Shown here: positions 1 through 10,081 of the stretch, piece by piece
Layout: each line of letters starts with the position of its first letter
Position numbering within the stretch: position 1 is the first letter of the stretch
Assembly (NCBI RefSeq): GCF_964275005.1
Contig: NC_092697.1
Coordinates: 11,959,227 to 12,023,226, forward strand
Origin: Diadema setosum
Taxonomy: Eukaryota; Echinodermata; Echinoidea; Diadematoida; Diadematidae
DNA: 64,000 bases
Direction of reading: 5' to 3'
The notes under the pieces: generated by a model
Told to the model about the DNA's origin: nothing
Database searches by the model: none
Seen by the model: only the letters and a program-made list of their open reading frames with translations
Translations under genes and position numbers: made by a program

Positions 1-2143
1 AAGCTACAAAGACAAGTGCTTGTGGCATCTGCCGTGGGACAGTGATTCTTCAGTTTACCAATCAACAGTAACGCCATGAATCTAAGCAGAACGTCCTTAC
101 TGTGACATGTAATCAAGTACAGCCTAATGTATAGCCTGTGCCCAGTACACTCCTGAGTTATCAAAAGAACCACATACGTTAGATATAATAAAAATGGATT
201 ATCCCATCCCGTAGAAAATTGTTTGGAATCACAGAGAAGTCACTGAATTAAAGGCACACTTAAGCTGACCATTAAGGTTGTCCTTGGTCGCATCTTTATA
301 CAAATTTTGGCAAATTTACGATCACATCAACCGGATTAGGCAAACTATTTGCAGGTTGATCTAGAGAGAAATGTACTCATCGTAGGTCAGTGTTTGCAAG
401 TATTCCTTTTACATATAGGTAATCACTATACAATCTTACTAGAAGACAGTCATTAATTTTCACTAACTTTTATAGTTTTGAAAAGTGCCTTTAGATAACT
501 AAGTATACATCTTGATTTATGAGCAATAAACTATCTAGGGATCATTCCCCAGTTGTTTTTTAATCGCATTATTAATATTATTGTAGTTGTTAGTTTATTC
601 TCCTTATCTTTTTTTTTGGGGGGGGGGGGTGGGGTTAGCATGGATCTGCAATACACAAGTTTTCCCCCTTTTATTCGACACTCTTTACTCATACTTCGAG
701 TTGCACGGAAATGACTTTAATACTTAGACGCCAAACATCCACGCATAGCAAAATGAGAAAAGGCAGAAACTTGTATACAGAATTCCCTCTGGAAGGAAAA
801 GGAATAAATTCCAAACTAGTTTTGTTTACTCATCATTGATTTTTAGTTTTGAATATTTATATAATTTCCTGATCATTAAAAAAAATTATAAATCATCTTC
901 TTTAAGAGGAAAGAAGCATATACTGCTTATCGATACCGGATTTTAATTGATAAAAAAGGGAAATCAATCAGAATACCTGACAAGAAAGTAATTGAGCAAA
1001 ATGTACCACCAAACATTCGATGTATATCAAATGATTTATCAAAGTGATATTGATTTTTTTTGCAAGACGATCCGCAAACATAGTTATCAATGGAAACAGA
1101 AGAAGGAATGAAAAAGACAATGTCAGAGAAATAGAATCCATTGTACGTGCACACGGCACCACTGTAGAAGGACACTGCACACGGCACCACGTCAAACCAA
1201 AGCACCAAAACAAAGCGAAACCAGATAAAAATGAACAACAGCAGGACAGGGAAAAGTTGCAAATCTTTTCGAAATGAATTTACACAATGATCGGTTTTGT
1301 AGTTAAGATGACATAACATTTTCATATTTCAAAAATATCGCAATTTCAAACAAATATATTTGTAATAGTGTATGTAAAATATGTTTGTTTGTTTTTTGTA
1401 TTTTGTTCTTCGAAAAAATTGCAACTTGCAAAGGGCTTGGCAAAAGGTTCGTACAGCTCAAAGTGAAAATGGACAATTGCACTCATTTACCTGAATTCAT
1501 CTGAGATTTAATCACAAAGGAAGCGGTAAGCAAAACAAAGATATGTTATCCGATTAGTATACATCAATGTTAGCATTGCAAACAACAAAACATGAAAATT
1601 AACGGTTGTTATCGAACGAGTTATGAAATTACAGATATTAGGGAAGCATTCTTGATGACATTGATACGCATTTACCGCTTATATAGCATTAATGAAGTGC
1701 ACAACGTGGATAAATGCGACATCAAATACAAATTACAAATTGAAAACATAATCTGCATCGAATCTAACTGAGGTATACACGCAGCCTCTTTCAAGTTTTC
1801 ATTTTTTTTTTCATCTTTCCACTCAGATCATCTACGGAAGAGATTTATAAAATAGTGCACAAACGAATGTCAATGAAAAGAAGGGAAAATTAGCGCAAGT
1901 GCAAAGCATGTAAGTACGATAAAGTGCGATACGCTATAGAAACGAAAATATTACAATATTTTTACAATGTATCCATTTGTACATTGTTTTGGTGAAGGTA
2001 ATGTCTTTAAATCCTTAAAAAAGAGTTGTTTATTACAAAGGATGTATATACACACAATACAATGAAGTACGACTCGTTTGAAAAACAAAACACATAAGCA
2101 TGTTACACACACGTTAAATCGTCTACGGAATAGAAAATGATAG

Positions 2144-2206
<63 letters not shown>

Positions 2207-2950
2207 ATTACCAATGCTTTATGACGTCTGCCTCTTTCAATCTTCATATTTTATCAATTATTTCAGCTTTGCTCGTGTACTGATTTAATACTAGTTTGCA
2301 TGACAGTCTCTGCCATTGACAATTTACCAATGACGTACTTAATTCCATTTAGTAGATATGTATTTTTCTTTCTTATTTAAATAAACATCTTGATTGATAT
2401 ACTTTGGTAAAGAAAACTGATCGAGGTTAAAAAAAACACGCCATACTTTGTAAAGGCTTTGAAATTTCACTTTGGTTTTGTTCATATGTATTAAATCGAT
2501 TTAGTGGTTAGAAAAGAACCTTCGAAGGTAAGAAAACACACACGAGGAAAGGGAACCTCTTAAGAATAAAATTCACCGTTTAACCAAGTTGGGTAAGGTA
2601 ACACCAAGCGTTTGATTTGGGAGGTGAAAATTGAAATAAACTTCCAAACCAGCGACTTGCTGAATGTATTTACCCCATACGTGAATAGATTTTTAAAAAG
2701 TACATGAATAAGGGAATTAAGTGATTTAATCTATCAGTATACGTCACGGATCATGGCATAAATCTTTGGCGCAATTGCCTAAGTCCGTGGAAAACCTTTA
2801 AGAAACAAAATGGTATTAATACTGTGTTTTGCGATAAACAATACAATTTGACAAGAGAATGGAAGACGTCTACACAGAACCTTTCTTTTTTTTAATTCAG
2901 ATGGTTGAATTCTGAAATCTAGAATGGTCAGTACACAAAATTATTCGGGG
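1..2950. other. Gene-free left flank
   Basis: AT-rich sequence downstream of the PLPPR gene. I see no exon-like stretch: the longest open frames, around 927-1325, are low-complexity, hydrophobic and unlike any family I know. The segment holds a T8/G10 run near 609-640, a (TA)n tract and many short A or T runs. Confidence 0.6.
2147..2204. repeat. (TA)n microsatellite
   Basis: About 29 uninterrupted TA units. Open frames crossing it (Tyr-Ile repeats) are artefacts of the repeat. Confidence 0.95.
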
Positions 2951-2956
2951 TTTATT
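2951..2956 (-). terminator. Candidate poly(A) signal of the PLPPR gene
   Basis: TTTATT on the plus strand reads AATAAA on the minus strand. It is the first such hexamer downstream of the PLPPR stop codon, about 310 nt away, and GT-rich sequence follows it. It would give a short 3' UTR. It is a positional inference without transcript support. Confidence 0.4.
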
Positions 2957-3266
2957 AGCAGCATTTTTTTTTTTCGATTTTGGAAAGTAAAGAGTTAGTA
3001 CAAGCCGCCAATTCAATTGGATACTGTTATGAGACAATTTAATATCTATAGGTGTATATTTCAGTGTATATATAAATAAAACGTTTCTGTTGTGTCTTCA
3101 CTTTTATGGGGGTGAATGCAGGAAGCGCTAATCCCATTGTTTGCAAACTTGCCAAGAGCAGAGCAAGCACTGCTTCAGGATATCAAGTTTCTTATATAGG
3201 CTACGTAATGATAACTGTGTTAAGTTGTCAGCGCAGATGTTAACGAGCACAGCAAATATTCAAATA

Positions 3267-3680
3267 TTAGTACATGTAATGGTCAACACCACCGCTTGCC
3301 CCTCTCTTTGAATCGGGCACACGTTGCCCGCTAATGGAGCTTGGCTCTCGTGGGTTAGGCCATGGGATTGGGCCGCGGTTAATGGCTTCGCTGCGGTTAG
3401 TGGCGGGTTCGCTGCGGTTAAAGGCACCGCCACCCTCATTTACCTCCATGGCGCGGTCAAGGTACGTGTCTCGCATGGGCTCACGGTCGCGACCGAGCTC
3501 GCCGCGGTTGCTCTGGCGAAGTCCGTTCATCTGCAGCGGTTTATCCATCCCGTTTCGCATGGCAGTGCCGTTACCGATCACGAAATCGTCGTGGGTGTCG
3601 TATTCTTCGACGGGAGCAACGATCATCTCCTCGCTCATCGGCGGCAGCGGGCCCCTGAACGTGTCCAGTATGGCGAATAT
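3267..3680 (-). CDS. PLPPR terminal coding exon (cytosolic tail)
   Basis: Begins IFAILDTFRGPLPP and ends DHYMY-stop. The tail has an acidic patch (PVEEYDTHDD) and then NRSE-type repeats derived from three near-copies of a short GC-rich unit (3376-3425). It is unusually GC-rich for the area. Frame and length support it; the tail sequence itself is not conserved enough for me to recognise. Confidence 0.8.
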   Translation of the reverse strand: MFAILDTFRGPLPPMSEEMIVAPVEEYDTHDDFVIGNGTAMRNGMDKPLQMNGLRQSNRGELGRDREPMRDTYLDRAMEVNEGGGAFNRSEPATNRSEAINRGPIPWPNPREPSSISGQRVPDSKRGASGGVDHYMY

Positions 3681-6600
3681 CTGTAAGAGAAGTGGCCAGG
3701 GACACTGTGGATATGCATACATCAGAATAGGTAGAGCCTACTGTTCAACATGATACAAACACAAACACCCCATACCCACACGTTCATAATACACACAGAT
3801 ACATTCACAGAATACACACACATCCCCCCCCCCACACACACACACGTATGTATCTCTATGGCGTACAACTACAACGATACTTTCTCTTCAGAAACTTCAA
3901 CACATTCAACAACGGAAGCTGTGGCTTTATTGTCATCTCGGTATAAATCGACTGTAAGACTGACACGGTGGCTAAAATAAAAGAATGGGTGATAAATAAC
4001 CAGATGAATACATACATAAATGAAAAAATAATAAATGAATAAGTAAATGAATAACCTATGAATAAATACATACATACATACAACATAAACAAATTAATAA
4101 ATAAATAAATTCATTCATTCATTCATTCATTCATTCATCCATCCATTCATTCATTCATTCATTCATTCATTCATTCATTCATTCATTCATTAAAGGAGTG
4201 GAGAAGTTCATACCAAATTAATTAATTCATTCATTCATTAATTCATTCATTCATTCATTCATTCATTCATTCATTCATTCATTCATTCATTCATTCATTC
4301 ATTCATTCATTCATTCATTCATTCATTCATTCATTAAAGGAGTGGAGAAGGTCATACCAGATACGCAGCAATGGCGCCACCAAGGATCCATCCAGCGATG
4401 ACGTCAGTCCAGTGTGACTTGTACGAGGCGACCTGTTCCACACCAAGCAGGAATGGAACGGAGAAGACCGCCAGCCCGACGAACGGCCGAATCGCGTGCG
4501 CAGAGTTCAGCCTCATCAACGCAGTGATGTAAACCTATAATAGCAAAAGGCACAAGAAGACACATCCGTCTATAACATAATCAAGTACTTCGCATCGAGT
4601 AGGCCTACATTCAAGCTTTACCAACTACACTGTACATTGCATACACAGAAACGCGAAAGATTTATCTCAATAATGTACAGATCGAGATGAATCCTCCGCC
4701 AAAACATTGTATTTGGAGGCTGATTACAACTTTGCTATGACATCTGTCATGGAATACATAAATCAGAGCATAAAGAAAAGAAAGACTACAGCACTTAGCG
4801 CTGTGAACACCTCGTCGCGGTGAAAAGACGCTGAGAAAAGAGGTCATCTCAGTTTACTAGCATAATAATCATAATGTTACGATGATAATTTGTAGCTCGT
4901 GGTATACTGTATCCGAGAACTGACTAATGTATACCTAAGTATATGCAAGTGAAAACTATCGAAGAAACTACTGCCACTTTCATTCCACGCCCCGTTTATG
5001 TTCAGATGATAATCACTGAATTCAGCGTGTATCCTCGGGTGAAAGAAGAGATGACATTATCAACATTGCTCTTCAACTTGTGAGCGTATTTCTCTGACAA
5101 AATTGTCAGTTTTGATTCTGTGTGTGAATATTGAACAAGGCTCTCTTTCGTTTTCGATAAGACGCACAATGGACCGCGTATCAACATCCAATTTTTTGTT
5201 CAAGGAAATGGAAAAAATAAATAGATGAATGAATAAAGGAATGAAATTAATATACATTTCAAACATTATATGTACAATTATTATACATGTGTATGTGGGT
5301 GTGTGTGTCTGTCTGCCTGTCTGCCTCTCTCTCTCTGTCTCTCTCTCTCTCCTCTCTTTTCTCCCATGAGGTCAAAACACTATTCTAGTGCTAGCGGACG
5401 ATGGCTTAACGCAACTGCAGTTTTGAATTCTTCAGTTGTTATGTGTAAATGTTATGGTATAATAATTAGGGTAGGCCTATATACTCACCGCTACAAAGGC
5501 GGATGAATACGTGCTGAGCGAGGCGTAGAGCGACGGGAAGGATTGCCTGAAAACACGTTAACATACAGACATGAATATGAAATAAAACATCCACAACATG
5601 GCATGTCAGACTCATTTATTCGAACGCACATTACTAGTATTGTCAATAACAGAGTCCGCCAGGACTTGGATGATGTCCAGGCGCTAATCGCTGCACGGAG
5701 TGTACGCAACGTCATCGAACTTTTGACACCAATATTATTGACATCTTTGTATGTTGACTTACTCCCGAAGATTACAGGCCAAGTATCACCTCTTTCAGAT
5801 TCGAAATTATATTTACAGCTTAGTCAAGTTATGTGACCCTCTGTGCAATGTAAATTATATTATTTATCAGAATTTTCAGCCATGTGTGACTTCTGTAAAT
5901 TTCATAGAGGACCCACACCATGAATTGCGATTCTAGATATCAAAACTTAGGCAAATCTCTTGTAATGAAAGAAAGGAAATTAAGTGCAGCACACAAGGTC
6001 TGATTTCAAACAAAGGGCCTTCCTCTTTTGACCGTACACTGTTTTCAAATAAACTTTGCTTAACTAGTTAGAGATGGCTCTGCCATGTGCGATACCAGCG
6101 AAAAAAATTGCAAACATGAGATCATGAAAGACGGTAGATCGTAATCGCAAGTTGTCACACGAAGTGTCGTTGGATTGAAAAGGATGTATTGATGAATCAA
6201 ACTAATTATAGGTATAGGTATGCAACAAAATATCTTTCTGAGATGCCCGTCTTGGGGTGGAGGGAAGGGTTGGGGGACAGCAGTCCAAGACAAGGGATAT
6301 GAATACTGATGATAATCGTCATCATTGATTGTAATCATGATGAAATTAGCTATGAGATACCTTGCCAGGTCGTCATCTTCAGTGTCTGCACAGTCTGTGA
6401 TGGTGAATACGCTGCCGCTGGTGCACGGGGCGAGGCAGGAGGCAGCGGAGAAGAAGTAGGGAGCCGGTCGGCCCAGGATGATCTTACCAGCTCGAGTCAA
6501 GATCCATGTCAAGAAAGCACCAAGGAGAAATATACCTGCGGAGAGTGTTGGTTGATTGATTGATTGACCGATCGACAGATACATTGATCCATCGATCATT

Positions 6601-9600
6601 GATTGATTGATTCATTGATTAGTTGTTAGATTTATTGGTAGGTTGATTTATCACTATTCATATTAGAAAAATAGTGCGTTGTTTGATCACGGTCATTATC
6701 ATTATCATCATCATCATCATCATCATCATCTTATCAACATCATTATCATCATTGTTACAAACCTGCTTTCATATTTACCATCTTTCTTGTTGACATCAGC
6801 AACATCATCTGCAACATATTCTTCATCGTCATAGGCATCATAAACTTCACCATCATCATCATTTTCATCATCACCCATATCACCACCACTAAATCATTAT
6901 TATCGTCACTCCTGTGATCCTCGGCATTGATATTATCATTATCGACTGTGCCATCATCATCATCGTCATTATCAATATACTATCACCATCATCGTCGCCA
7001 CCAAATCATCATCAATATCATCATCATCATCATCATCATCGTCATCACGAAATCCTCACCGGTAAAACGCACGGTCCGTCGGAGCAGCGCATGGAGCTTA
7101 ATGCCGAACGTTCTGACTGTCTTCTCCCGAGTGAGCTCCTTCTCCCCTCCCTGGAGGTAGTACAGGGCCACGGCAGCTTCGCCAAATAGAATCTGCCAAT
7201 TACGGGAAAGATTACAGCCATTTGTTATCAGGTGAGTGAGTGAGTGAGTGAGTGAGTGAAGGAGAAAAGGTAGGAGAGAGAGAGGAGGAGGAGGAGGAGG
7301 TGAAAGAGGGGGACAGAAAGTAAAAGAGATGGAAAGAGAGAAAGATAAGAAAGTGGAAGAGAGAAAGACGGTGAGGGAAGGCATTACACAGATGAAGAAA
7401 CAGATAAAATCATGACGTGCAAGCGCAGATAGACTGCACACACGTAATGTTTCGTTCCCACTGGCGTGCGATCCGCCATGCACACCACGACTGGCCATTG
7501 GTATAGCTGATCTTGGAATGATTGTTTCTATCTATATCCATGGACCTATACACGTCCATAGTCTATACTATATCACAATCTGATATCGTGGTCTGAATCG
7601 TGGAGTAATCGTGGTGATCGAATCATATTTTGAGGTTAGTCGTGGCAATCGTGGTCTGAATCGTGGAGTAATCGTGGTGATCGTAACATATCTTGAGGTC
7701 ACTCGTGGGGATCGTGACGATCGTAGAAAAATTGTGGTGATTTCAGCGACTGACTTGAAGATCATGTACGATCACCACGATCACTCTACTATTCAGACCA
7801 CGAAAATTCCACGATCAGCTATTAACGGCCGATCGTGGTGCGCTTAGCGGATCGCACGACAACGGAAACCCAGCATTATAACGATGGGATCATGTTTGAA
7901 ACAACCAGTTTGGCTGAGAAAGAAACACTCGTGCACTACAAGTACACTATACATCAGAACCAGTATAGGCTTTCAAACACAAACGGAGACTGATATGATA
8001 GATTATAGGTCACTATTATGGTGGATAAACTCACCACGATGGGAGGGACGACAAAGGCGAGGACGTAGACGATGATCTCGGGGATGAGCTCGGCGCCAGT
8101 GTCGGGGAAGCTGTAATGGCCGAGGTCACTGCAGACGATCGTCGCGAGGTGTAAGGTGAATGTCTGGTCCCACCATTGCATGAAATACCTGTGAATCAGT
8201 GGCAAAAGGACAACAACAACAAAACATTAATTGAAAGTTTGTATATCATTACACTGTGCTAGTGAAGCAAAAAATTTTATTTGCAGCTTTTGTTATTCCG
8301 CTTCGCTTATGAATGAGCGACTACACTTTTTCCCAAATCCAAGAAGAAATGACAACATAAAAGCAAAATTCAGAACATTGAGACGCAGTGTCCCGTCCTA
8401 CCATTTGCCACCAAGGTAGCATATTATTTATCCTCCAGTGAGAATTAAAAGTATAATGGGACATCCTTGTAGGGCCTAACTGGCTAGCAATATTTTAGTA
8501 TGTGGACTGAATCGTGGGGTAAATTTTAAAAGGGAAACGAGCAACAGATACTATTGTCGTAACAACATTCTAAAGCTAAACATCGCTTCTTACGTAAGAA
8601 AATCGAGGACATTACAATTCATCCATATTAGATGTTTGACTCAGACTCCATGGGCTCATTGTGTTCGCTACAGGAACGCCCGTGATCCTATTGGACAAAC
8701 ATAATTGCATCGGATTTAAGAACATTTTCTTCTCGTTCACAAGGACATTATATTTGGCACACACTTATCCGTGGAAGGACAAAATGTATTTTGAAAAGAA
8801 ATCACAGATATGTTTGGTATCTTTTTAAACGGATTTTTTTTGTAGCAATCACTTGTGCACATGCACCAGTTTGAATTGGAGTGAAGAATTAAATGATCTT
8901 TGTTCATTATTTTTGGGGGAGTGGGGGCATGGGTTTTCATGACGAAATAACTTCGTATGAATCTATTAATTCAATGCAATTTAAAGCTGTTATGATGTGC
9001 CTTTATTGATTCTACACGTGAATGTGTGCATGTGATACCGACTTCTGTTGGAAAGGAGTCTCAACCCAAAATGGACCACCCAATTGAAAGACGGCAGAAA
9101 CAGAATGACCAAAGTAAAATATTTGCTCCCAACGTGGGAGAAGAAGAAACGTGCAAGTGGTTTAATGAACGCTGAACGATGATTTACATACTGTAATACA
9201 TTATCAACACCTGCCATTCTCGCCTTTCATTCAATGCCTTTTATTCGTTCTATAAATATCCCGGAGAGGCTTTTCTACTACATGTACATCATAAGATTAC
9301 GAGTATACACAGTCCTTCTATCATGCTTTGAGAATAAGATTGACGAGACATTGTGCATCGGATGTAGAGTGGTACTGAATGGTGTCACAATAAACTGGGA
9401 GAAATTCGTATATTTCAGAGTAGATATAGGGGAATTACTGACAGATCAAAAATTGAGGAAAACAGATCAAGAATTGAGGAAAACCAAAGTATTTAAGGAC
9501 GTTAAAAAAGTGGGAGGTGATATAATGCGAATTAGGTGAGCGACTGGGACAAATGGAAAGCTATAGAGGACATGATGGAGCCGTGATCGGAGCTATAGGT

Positions 9601-10081
9601 GAAATTTTTAGATATTTTACGACATCACAGACAGTTCATGATTTACAACGCATGTCAACAAAGTGGTCCATACGCCTGATTGCCCATTAACTCTCTATGC
9701 CAGTTTTAGAGTGCGCTGCATTGCACAAATTAGATTGTTATTAATTAATCGAATGCACTCGCGTGTACAAAATTAACGTAAGCACAACTTGGTTTATATA
9801 AGTATACACGTGCGTGAGTTCTAGTGGTTCAAACCAGCATATCTCGCACACCTGCCGTACTGAAAATTAATTGCCATTACGTCAGTCCCAACCAATCACT
9901 TGGGGCTGAGTGAGACAGTTATTTTAAGTACATTTGTATGGCTTGGATTCCAATTTTCGGCAGACGGACGAGATGCCCCTTACCATAGTACCACCACTCC
10001 AGCGAGCAAGATGCAGTCAGACAGGAAGAAACAGGGGATGAGGCAGTTGTTGGTTGTCGGGTTGCTCTGGCGACCGCTCAT
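3267..10081 (-). CDS. Phospholipid phosphatase-related protein (PLPPR/plasticity-related gene family), complete, 7 coding exons, 402 aa
   Basis: Joined coding exons, 5' to 3' on the minus strand: 9984-10081, 8035-8188, 7060-7192, 6361-6535, 5489-5546, 4358-4534, 3267-3680 (1,209 nt). All junctions are GT-AG and phases close. The start ATG has an in-frame TAG 12 codons upstream. Six hydrophobic segments are visible: roughly residues 14-36, 68-90, 129-147, 199-213, 224-239 and 249-270. Family landmarks are RRTVRFTGIF (residues about 122-131), RQSFPSLYASLSTYSSAF in place of the PSGH phosphatase motif, and SYKSHWTDVIAGWILG in place of the SRxxxxxHxxxD motif. The catalytic His position is Ser246 and the motif Arg is Gln240, so the protein is probably not a phosphatase, as in vertebrate PLPPRs. 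Vertebrate relatives are plasma-membrane proteins affecting filopodia and lysophospholipid signalling; that role here is inference. The cytosolic tail (266-402) is acidic, then has NRSE repeats. I cannot tell which PLPPR paralogue is closest. Confidence 0.9.
3819..3846. repeat. (CA)n/(C)n microsatellite in PLPPR intron 6
   Basis: A C9 run followed by CACACA repeats; a broader AC-rich zone starts near 3755. Confidence 0.85.
4107..4334. repeat. (ATTC)n tetranucleotide array in PLPPR intron 6
   Basis: About 230 bp of ATTC/TTCA units with CATC and TTAA variants. It is interrupted at 4190-4217 by a near-copy of the intron sequence that flanks the exon 6 splice donor. Confidence 0.95.
4358..4534 (-). 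CDS. PLPPR coding exon 6
   Basis: 59 codons, phase 0 at both ends. Encodes the last two membrane segments and YKSHWTDVIAGWILGG. The donor GTATGACC abuts a long ATTC-type microsatellite in the following intron. Confidence 0.93.
5290..5352. repeat. (GT)n/(CTGT)n/(CT)n compound microsatellite in PLPPR intron 5
   Basis: Runs of GTGTGT, then CTGTCTGC and CTCTCT within about 140-200 nt of exon 5 on its 3' side. Confidence 0.85.
5489..5546 (-). CDS. PLPPR coding exon 5
   Basis: Only 58 nt. Encodes QSFPSLYASLSTYSSAFVA; PSLY replaces the PSGH of active lipid phosphatases. Canonical TTTTCAG acceptor and GTGAGT donor, with phases matching both neighbours. Confidence 0.9.
6361..6535 (-). CDS. PLPPR coding exon 4
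   Basis: Encodes GIFLLGAFLTWILTRAGK and GRPAPYFFSAASC, the degenerate first phosphatase motif region, then an acidic loop TEDDDLA. Ends in phase 2. Confidence 0.9.
6543..6625. repeat. (GATT)n degenerate repeat in PLPPR intron 3
   Basis: GATTGATT units with GATC and GACC variants, just upstream (on the transcript) of the exon 4 acceptor. Confidence 0.85.
6695..7045. repeat. (CAT)n/(ATC)n-rich region in PLPPR intron 3
   Basis: Several pure CATCAT runs (6707-6730, 7018-7040) within interrupted CAT-rich DNA that ends 15 nt from the exon 3 donor. His-, Ile- or Met-rich open frames here are repeat artefacts. Confidence 0.92.
7060..7192 (-). CDS. PLPPR coding exon 3
   Basis: Encodes ILFGEAAVALYYLQ through LLRRTVRFTG, which matches the GE...RRxxRF-G pattern of PLPPR proteins. 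Donor GTGAGG is followed within about 20 nt by an (ATG)n tract. Confidence 0.92.
7449..7871. mobile_element. Non-autonomous terminal-inverted-repeat element (MITE-like) with internal 63-bp tandem repeats
   Basis: The left end (GTTTCGTT...GTGCGATCCGC..GCACACCACGA..GGCC) matches the reverse complement of the right end (GTTTCCGTTG..GTGCGATCCGC..GCGCACCACGA..GGCC) over about 75 bp with mismatches. Inside, a unit beginning ATCGTGGTCTGAATCGTGG at 7585 recurs at 7648 (period 63 bp), and inverted ATCACCACGATCA words follow on the right. No transposase is encoded and I see no convincing target duplication. It lies in PLPPR intron 2. The superfamily is unknown. Confidence 0.7.
8035..8188 (-). CDS. PLPPR coding exon 2
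   Basis: Encodes residues 33-84, including WDQTFTLHLATIVCSD and the second membrane segment ending VVPPIV. Acceptor TTCACAG, donor GTGAGT. Confidence 0.9.
9984..10081 (-). CDS. PLPPR coding exon 1
   Basis: Starts MSGRQSNPTTNNCLIPCFF and contains most of the first membrane segment. Ends in phase 2 before donor GTAAGG. A plausible 3' splice site (pyrimidine-rich tract, then CATAG) lies about 40 nt upstream of the ATG, so the 5' UTR may continue in another exon. Confidence 0.85.

Noticed and set aside
927-1325. 132-codon minus-strand open frame
   Set aside because: AT-rich, Phe/Ile/Val-rich, no family resemblance and no splice context; probably chance.
3324-3753. Overlapping plus-strand open frames opposite the PLPPR last exon
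   Set aside because: They are shadows of a GC-rich real exon; only the minus-strand frame joins the preceding exon in phase.
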